A stretch of 58,640 bases of DNA from DAOTVC01 sp034437215 (GTDB taxonomy: Bacteria; Chloroflexota; Anaerolineae; B4-G1; SLSP01), in the NCBI GenBank assembly GCA_034437215.1, contig DAOTVC010000070.1, positions 1 to 58,640 on the forward strand, in the 5' to 3' direction. Positions 55,097 through 58,640 of the stretch are shown here, in pieces (the first letter of the stretch is position 1; every line of letters begins with the position of its first letter). The translations under genes were made by a program, and so were the position numbers. The notes beneath the pieces were generated by a model. The model was not told where the DNA came from and ran no database searches. It saw only the letters and a list, made by a program, of their open reading frames with translations.

Positions 55097-56872
55097 TTAC
55101 AGGGGCCAGAGCCACAGTAGCAGGGGTACGGCCACCGCCACGATGATCAGTTCCAGGGGCAGCCCCAGCCGCCAGTAGTCGCCGAACTCGTAACTGCCCG
55201 GCTCCAGCACCATCACATTGGACTGGTGCCCGATGGGCGTGAGGAAGGCGCAGGAGCCGGCAATGGCGACGGCAACCAGGAAGGGGTCGGGTGAAACCCC
55301 CAATCCCTCGGCTACACTGAGGGCAATGGAGGCCATCAGCACGACGGCAGCCGCGTTGTTGACCAGATCCGAGAGGAACATGGTCACCAGCAGGAGTATG
55401 ACCAACACAGCGACCGGCGGCAGCATGTCGGAGAAATGGAGAATCTGGTTGGCGATCAACTGCGCCCCTCCGGTGTTCTCCATCGCCAGTCCCAGGGGGA
55501 TCATGGCGCCCAACAAGATGATGATGGGCCAGTCCACGCTCTCGTAGGCCTCGTGCAGCGTGAGCAGCCCGGCGACGATCATGGCGCAGGCCGCCAGCGT
55601 CATGGTGACCTGTACGGGCAGCAGCCCGAGCGCTGCCGCGATCATCGCCGCGCCGAAGATCCCCGTCGAAAGCAGTACCCGCCGGGGCTGCCCCAGCTTG
55701 ATTCCACGCATGGCCAGGGGCAGACAGCCCAGTCTCTCCAGGGTCTCCGCCATGGTTGGTCGGCGCAACTGTAACAGCAGCACGTCTCCTACCAGCAGCT
55801 GGATGGAGCCCAACGGAGCCCGCAAGCGCGCTCCATGTCGTGAGACGGCAAGCAGGTTGACGCCATAGCGCCAGCGGAGATTCAGCTCTCGGGCCGTCTT
55901 GTGGACCAGGACCGATCCCGGATGGATGACCGCTTCTACGATGCCGATCTGGCTGGATTGCAGCGCTTCTGCCGTGACGGGCTTAGATTCGGCCAGCTCC
56001 AGCCTGGCCTCCTGGATGAACTGCCGTAGGTTTTCAGCGTTGGTTCGTACGAGCAGTACATCCTCGGGATGAATGACCTCGAGGCCCGAAGGAGCGGGTA
56101 GCCGCTCGTCACCCCGCAGGATGCCCACAATCAGCACGTCGGCGGCGGTCACCTCCTGCAGCTCTTGCACGGGCTGTCCGGCCAGTTTGGCCTCAGGGGG
56201 CACGCGCACCTCACTGAAATAGTCCTCGATCTTGAACAATCCTTTCGTGGAGGCGCCCCCTTTCCGTTGCGGGATCAATCGCCATCCTACCGTCGCGATG
56301 AAAAGGATGCTGAAAAAGGCCACGCCTAAACCCAGCGGAGCGAAGTCGAACATACCGAAAGGCTCGCCCACGTGCTCCGTGCGTAGCGTGGCAATGATGA
56401 TGTTAGGCGGCGTGCCGATGAGGGTCATCATCCCGCCGAAGTGCGCGCTGAAGGCCAGCGGCATCAGGTAGAGGGCGGGCGAGCGCTGACTCTTGTGCGC
56501 CATGCGGATGGCGACGGGCATGAAGATGGCGAGCGCACCGACGTTGTTCATAAAGGCCGAGCTCAGCGCCGCTAGACCACAGAGGGCCGCCAGCTGGAAG
56601 CTGAGACGGTCGCCTGCGATGGAGAGCCAGCGGGCAAGCAGATCCACCACCCCGGAGTTTTGTAATCCCCGGCTACAGACCAGCACCGCCGCCACCGTCA
56701 CCACGGCGGGATGCCCGTAACCGGCGAAGGCCTCCTCTGGCGAGATGATCTCCACGATGATGAGCAACAAGAGTCCCAATAGGGCCACGAGATCATAGCG
56801 CCAGCGTTTGAACATGGGCACAATCAGAATCATGAGAATGACGGCGTAGACAATTCCCTGTTCAACGGTCAT
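55097..56872 (-). CDS. DASS/SLC13-family transporter with two internal RCK_C (TrkA-C) domains
   Basis: 591 residues. N-terminal membrane half (GIVYAVILMILIVPMFKRW; FMNNVGALAIFMPVAI; GGMMTLIGTPPNIII with the NNxGA/TPPN substrate and Na+ motifs). Cytosolic centre with two TrkA-C domains (about 210-290 and 310-390). C-terminal membrane half (LLGAMIPLGLAMENTGGAQL; DLVNNAAAVVLMASIALSVA; TPIGHQSNVMVLEPGSYEFG). Such carriers import dicarboxylates, sulfate or other anions. Adjacent to malic enzyme, a C4-dicarboxylate is a reasonable guess. GGAGG lies 5 nt before the ATG at 56872. Confidence 0.92.
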   Translation of the reverse strand: MTVEQGIVYAVILMILIVPMFKRWRYDLVALLGLLLLIIVEIISPEEAFAGYGHPAVVTVAAVLVCSRGLQNSGVVDLLARWLSIAGDRLSFQLAALCGLAALSSAFMNNVGALAIFMPVAIRMAHKSQRSPALYLMPLAFSAHFGGMMTLIGTPPNIIIATLRTEHVGEPFGMFDFAPLGLGVAFFSILFIATVGWRLIPQRKGGASTKGLFKIEDYFSEVRVPPEAKLAGQPVQELQEVTAADVLIVGILRGDERLPAPSGLEVIHPEDVLLVRTNAENLRQFIQEARLELAESKPVTAEALQSSQIGIVEAVIHPGSVLVHKTARELNLRWRYGVNLLAVSRHGARLRAPLGSIQLLVGDVLLLQLRRPTMAETLERLGCLPLAMRGIKLGQPRRVLLSTGIFGAAMIAAALGLLPVQVTMTLAACAMIVAGLLTLHEAYESVDWPIIILLGAMIPLGLAMENTGGAQLIANQILHFSDMLPPVAVLVILLLVTMFLSDLVNNAAAVVLMASIALSVAEGLGVSPDPFLVAVAIAGSCAFLTPIGHQSNVMVLEPGSYEFGDYWRLGLPLELIIVAVAVPLLLWLWPL

Positions 56873-56915
56873 CAATACCTCCAGTTAGCGGTCAACGGTC
56901 AAATTCCGTCGTATG

Positions 56916-56943
56916 AGTATCGCGTTTATCGCGATTCTGTCAA
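56916..56943 (-). promoter_or_regulatory. Promoter of the DASS transporter gene
   Basis: Minus-strand TTGACA (56943-56938), 16 nt, GATACT (56921-56916), 44 nt before the start codon. No GATTATCGAT site nearby. Confidence 0.7.
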
Positions 56944-56967
56944 CCAAACGGGGGGTTAGTGTACGCA

Positions 56968-56988
56968 AAGTTGTTTTCTGACAGACCC
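56968..56988. repeat. Right end of element-A family next to a transporter remnant
   Basis: AAAGTTGTTTTCTGACAGACC plus C, an inverted version of the tip consensus GGGTCTGT. It faces the left tip at 54980 across the DASS gene. No TA follows, so it may be a degraded end. Confidence 0.45.
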
Positions 56989-57031
56989 TCTCGTCGTCAC
57001 CTTGCGTTTTTAACCGTTTGTCGTAGTAACC

Positions 57032-57370
57032 GTGGTAAGCCCGCTGGGGCCGTTGGGGCTGGCCACCGGGGCCTACGTCGTATCTGCGTTGTTGTCCCAG
57101 GTGATGGGGGGCCAGGTCACGCAGTTGGTGACGGGCCCGATCATGATAAGCGCGGCGATCGGTCTGAAGACGAGCCCGCAGGCCGTAGCGCTAGCTACCG
57201 CGGTAGGCTGTGAGGCAGCTCTCTTCTTGCCCTTCGCGCATCCCATTAATCTCTTGGTCATCACGCCTGCCAATTACGAGTTCCGGGACTTCTTCCGTGT
57301 GGGGTGGCGCTTGACGCTCGTGAGCTTCGTGATGCTACTCGTCGGGCTGGTGCTCTTCTGGAATTTATGA
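57032..57370 (+). pseudogene. C-terminal remnant of a second DASS/SLC13-type transporter
   Basis: 112 in-frame residues correspond to the last quarter of a DASS transporter: LGLATGAYVVSALLSQVMGG, TGPIMISAAIGLKTSPQAVA, then LFLPFAHPINLLVITPANYE and a final membrane helix. The equivalent region of the intact neighbour reads TPIGHQSNVMVLEPGSYEFG. The N-terminal three quarters are missing, and an in-frame TAA precedes the remnant. It starts 44 nt after an element-A-family end, so the truncation may have been caused by that insertion. Opposite strand to the intact gene. The following 57371-57613 shows nothing recognisable. Confidence 0.8.
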
Positions 57371-57613
57371 GCATCCCACGAGCCCTTAGGGTCGGCACAG
57401 GGGCGCTTCTGGAGCTCTACCAGGTTTGTCGTGTCACTCGACGATAATAGTGAGAGGGCCATCGCGTTTCTTCACGTCCGCTTGTGCACCGAATTATATC
57501 CTCAAATGTGCCCTTCTTCTATACCTTGATATATTGATGAATCTCCATCCCCGGTGATAGGATAAAGTTAGGCTGTCTTTGTGTCTTAGGTGCAGGTGGA
57601 GTTTACGATTATC

Positions 57614-58640
57614 ATGTCCGTGTCAGATCGAGAAGATAGAGGAATTGCTGCTTACACCGGTGCGTTGGAGCGCATCGTCGTCTTCAGGGCCCTGCCGGGG
57701 TTGGGGGACTTCCTCTGCATTGTGCCGGCCCTGCGGGCGCTGCGCCGGGCGCTGCCCGAGACACAGATCGTGCTGCTCGGCCTGCGAAGCGGTCGCTCCC
57801 TCGCCCAGCGCTTTACGCACTACATCGACGACTTCATCGACTTCCCCGGCTTTCCCGGTCTTTCGGAACAGACGCCCGATGTCCGTGCGCTGCCCGTCTT
57901 TCTGGAGACGATGCAGGAGCGGGCCTTCGACCTGGCGCTGCAGCTGCACGGGAGCGGCTTGCTGGCCAATCCCCTGGTCGTCCTGCTGGGCGCGCGAGTG
58001 AACGCCGGCTTCTACAGCCAGGGCGCCTACTGCCCCGATGCACAACGCTTTCTGCTCTGGTATGATGACGAATCGGAGGTCCGCCGCTCTCTGCATCTGC
58101 TGGAACATCTCGGCGTTCCGGCCCAGGGGGAGGCGCTCGAGTTTCCCATACGGGATGAGGGCCTGGAGGCGCTGGAGACCAACGAGGTGATGCAAGAGCT
58201 CGCGCCGGGCCGGTATGTCTGCCTCCACCCCGGAGCTCAGGATCCCGCGCGGCGCTGGGCGCCCGAGGGCTTCGCAGCGGTGGGGAACCTGCTCTCCGAG
58301 AAGGGCTACCAGGTGGTGCTAACCGGTACCGCCGGCGAGGTGAACCTGACCGCGGCTGTGGCCGAGCGGATGCGCCATGGCGCCCTCGATCTCGCGGGCC
58401 AGACGAGCCTCGATGATCTGGCGGTTCTGCTCTCCGGCGCGCGCCTGCTGGTCTGTAACGACACCGGCGTCTCCCATCTTGCAGCGGCGCTGGAGGTGCC
58501 CAGTGTGGTCGTCTTCACCGCCACCGAACGCTCCAACCCCGCCCGCTGGGCGCCCTTGAACGGGGCGCTGCATCACAGCATCTGCCCGCCTGAGGAGCCA
58601 CCGGAGTTCGGTCGGCTCCTGGGCCGCGGGGTGTCCACCG
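57614..58640 (+). CDS. GT9-family glycosyltransferase (heptosyltransferase-like), 3' end beyond window
   Basis: 342 residues are visible before the window ends. Two Rossmann-like halves of the GT-B fold: RIVVFRALPGLGDFLCIVPA at the N-terminus; VCLHPGAQDPARRWAPEGFA and VLTGTAGEVNLTAAVAERM in the donor domain. The diagnostic LLVCNDTGVSHLAAALEVPS follows, then VVVFTATERSNPARWAPL. GT9 enzymes use ADP-heptose or related donors to build lipopolysaccharide or cell-surface glycans. Start ATG 57614 is the first in frame; the nearest SD-like GGTGGAG is 12 nt away. Likely part of a different operon continuing right. Confidence 0.9.
   Translation, partial: MSVSDREDRGIAAYTGALERIVVFRALPGLGDFLCIVPALRALRRALPETQIVLLGLRSGRSLAQRFTHYIDDFIDFPGFPGLSEQTPDVRALPVFLETMQERAFDLALQLHGSGLLANPLVVLLGARVNAGFYSQGAYCPDAQRFLLWYDDESEVRRSLHLLEHLGVPAQGEALEFPIRDEGLEALETNEVMQELAPGRYVCLHPGAQDPARRWAPEGFAAVGNLLSEKGYQVVLTGTAGEVNLTAAVAERMRHGALDLAGQTSLDDLAVLLSGARLLVCNDTGVSHLAAALEVPSVVVFTATERSNPARWAPLNGALHHSICPPEEPPEFGRLLGRGVST

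Overview
The window looks like a chromosomal segment of a GC-rich free-living bacterium, most likely Chloroflexota (Anaerolineae-like). This rests on gene content: ROK-controlled RbsABC-type sugar transport, archaeal-style lower-glycolysis enzymes in a bacterial setting, DUF6504-like and C_GCAxxG-type proteins, many short non-autonomous repeats, and strong TTGACA promoters. The phylum is an inference. No rRNA, tRNA, CRISPR array or phage was seen.

Layout. (1) 1-8.8 kb, leftward: a sugar ABC system. It holds a XylF-like binding protein cut by the window edge, a ROK regulator, a complete RbsA/C/B-like transporter, a xylose-isomerase-family enzyme and a PfkB kinase. Two nearly identical promoters (TTGACA-17-TATACT) each carry a GTTTGTT/AACAAAC inverted repeat, one before the ROK gene and one before the transporter operon, so the ROK protein probably controls both. 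(2) 9-18.4 kb: housekeeping and small genes (a hypothetical trio, Bax-inhibitor-1 protein, Ogt-type methyltransferase, RlmN, cNMP-domain histidine kinase, methyltransferases of which one carries an internal deletion, C_GCAxxG protein). Three copies of one MITE-like element lie in this stretch, two with perfect 9-bp target duplications. (3) 18.7-35.6 kb, all leftward: a roughly 17-kb catabolic cluster. It starts with a four-subunit molybdenum hydroxylase whose Mo subunit is cleanly split in two. It continues with a VOC protein, a ThiS-like small protein ending in GG, a cyclase-family hydrolase, an SDR, two zinc dehydrogenases, a split transketolase, a 3-hydroxyacyl-CoA-dehydrogenase-family enzyme, BKACE, IlvD/EDD dehydratase, UlaG-like lactonase and MmsA. 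(4) 36-45 kb: a UroD-like protein, a Tm-1-like (UPF0261) protein, an MBL lactonase, a GntR/UTRA regulator, a zinc dehydrogenase, SDR, cupin, a GntR/FCD regulator and an MFS transporter. (5) 45-55 kb: gntR-E2-E1alpha-E1beta-GAPDH-PGK-larA in one leftward run, with divergent malic enzyme. The GAPDH is the archaeal type II form and the PGK is archaeal-like. (6) 55-58.6 kb: a DASS transporter, a remnant of a second transporter, and a GT9 glycosyltransferase cut by the edge.

The strongest integrating signal is a shared operator, GATTATCGAT. It occurs just downstream of the -10 box at five sigma70-type promoters: the Mo-hydroxylase cluster, the cupin/SDR pair, both closely similar GntR/FCD genes, and malic enzyme. 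This ties regions 3 to 5 into one probable regulon: substrate oxidation and sugar-acid/aldehyde chemistry feeding C3 and acetyl-CoA metabolism through transketolase, GAPDH/PGK, malic enzyme and pyruvate dehydrogenase. The substrate is not determinable from the sequence, and I do not recognise this enzyme combination as a described pathway.
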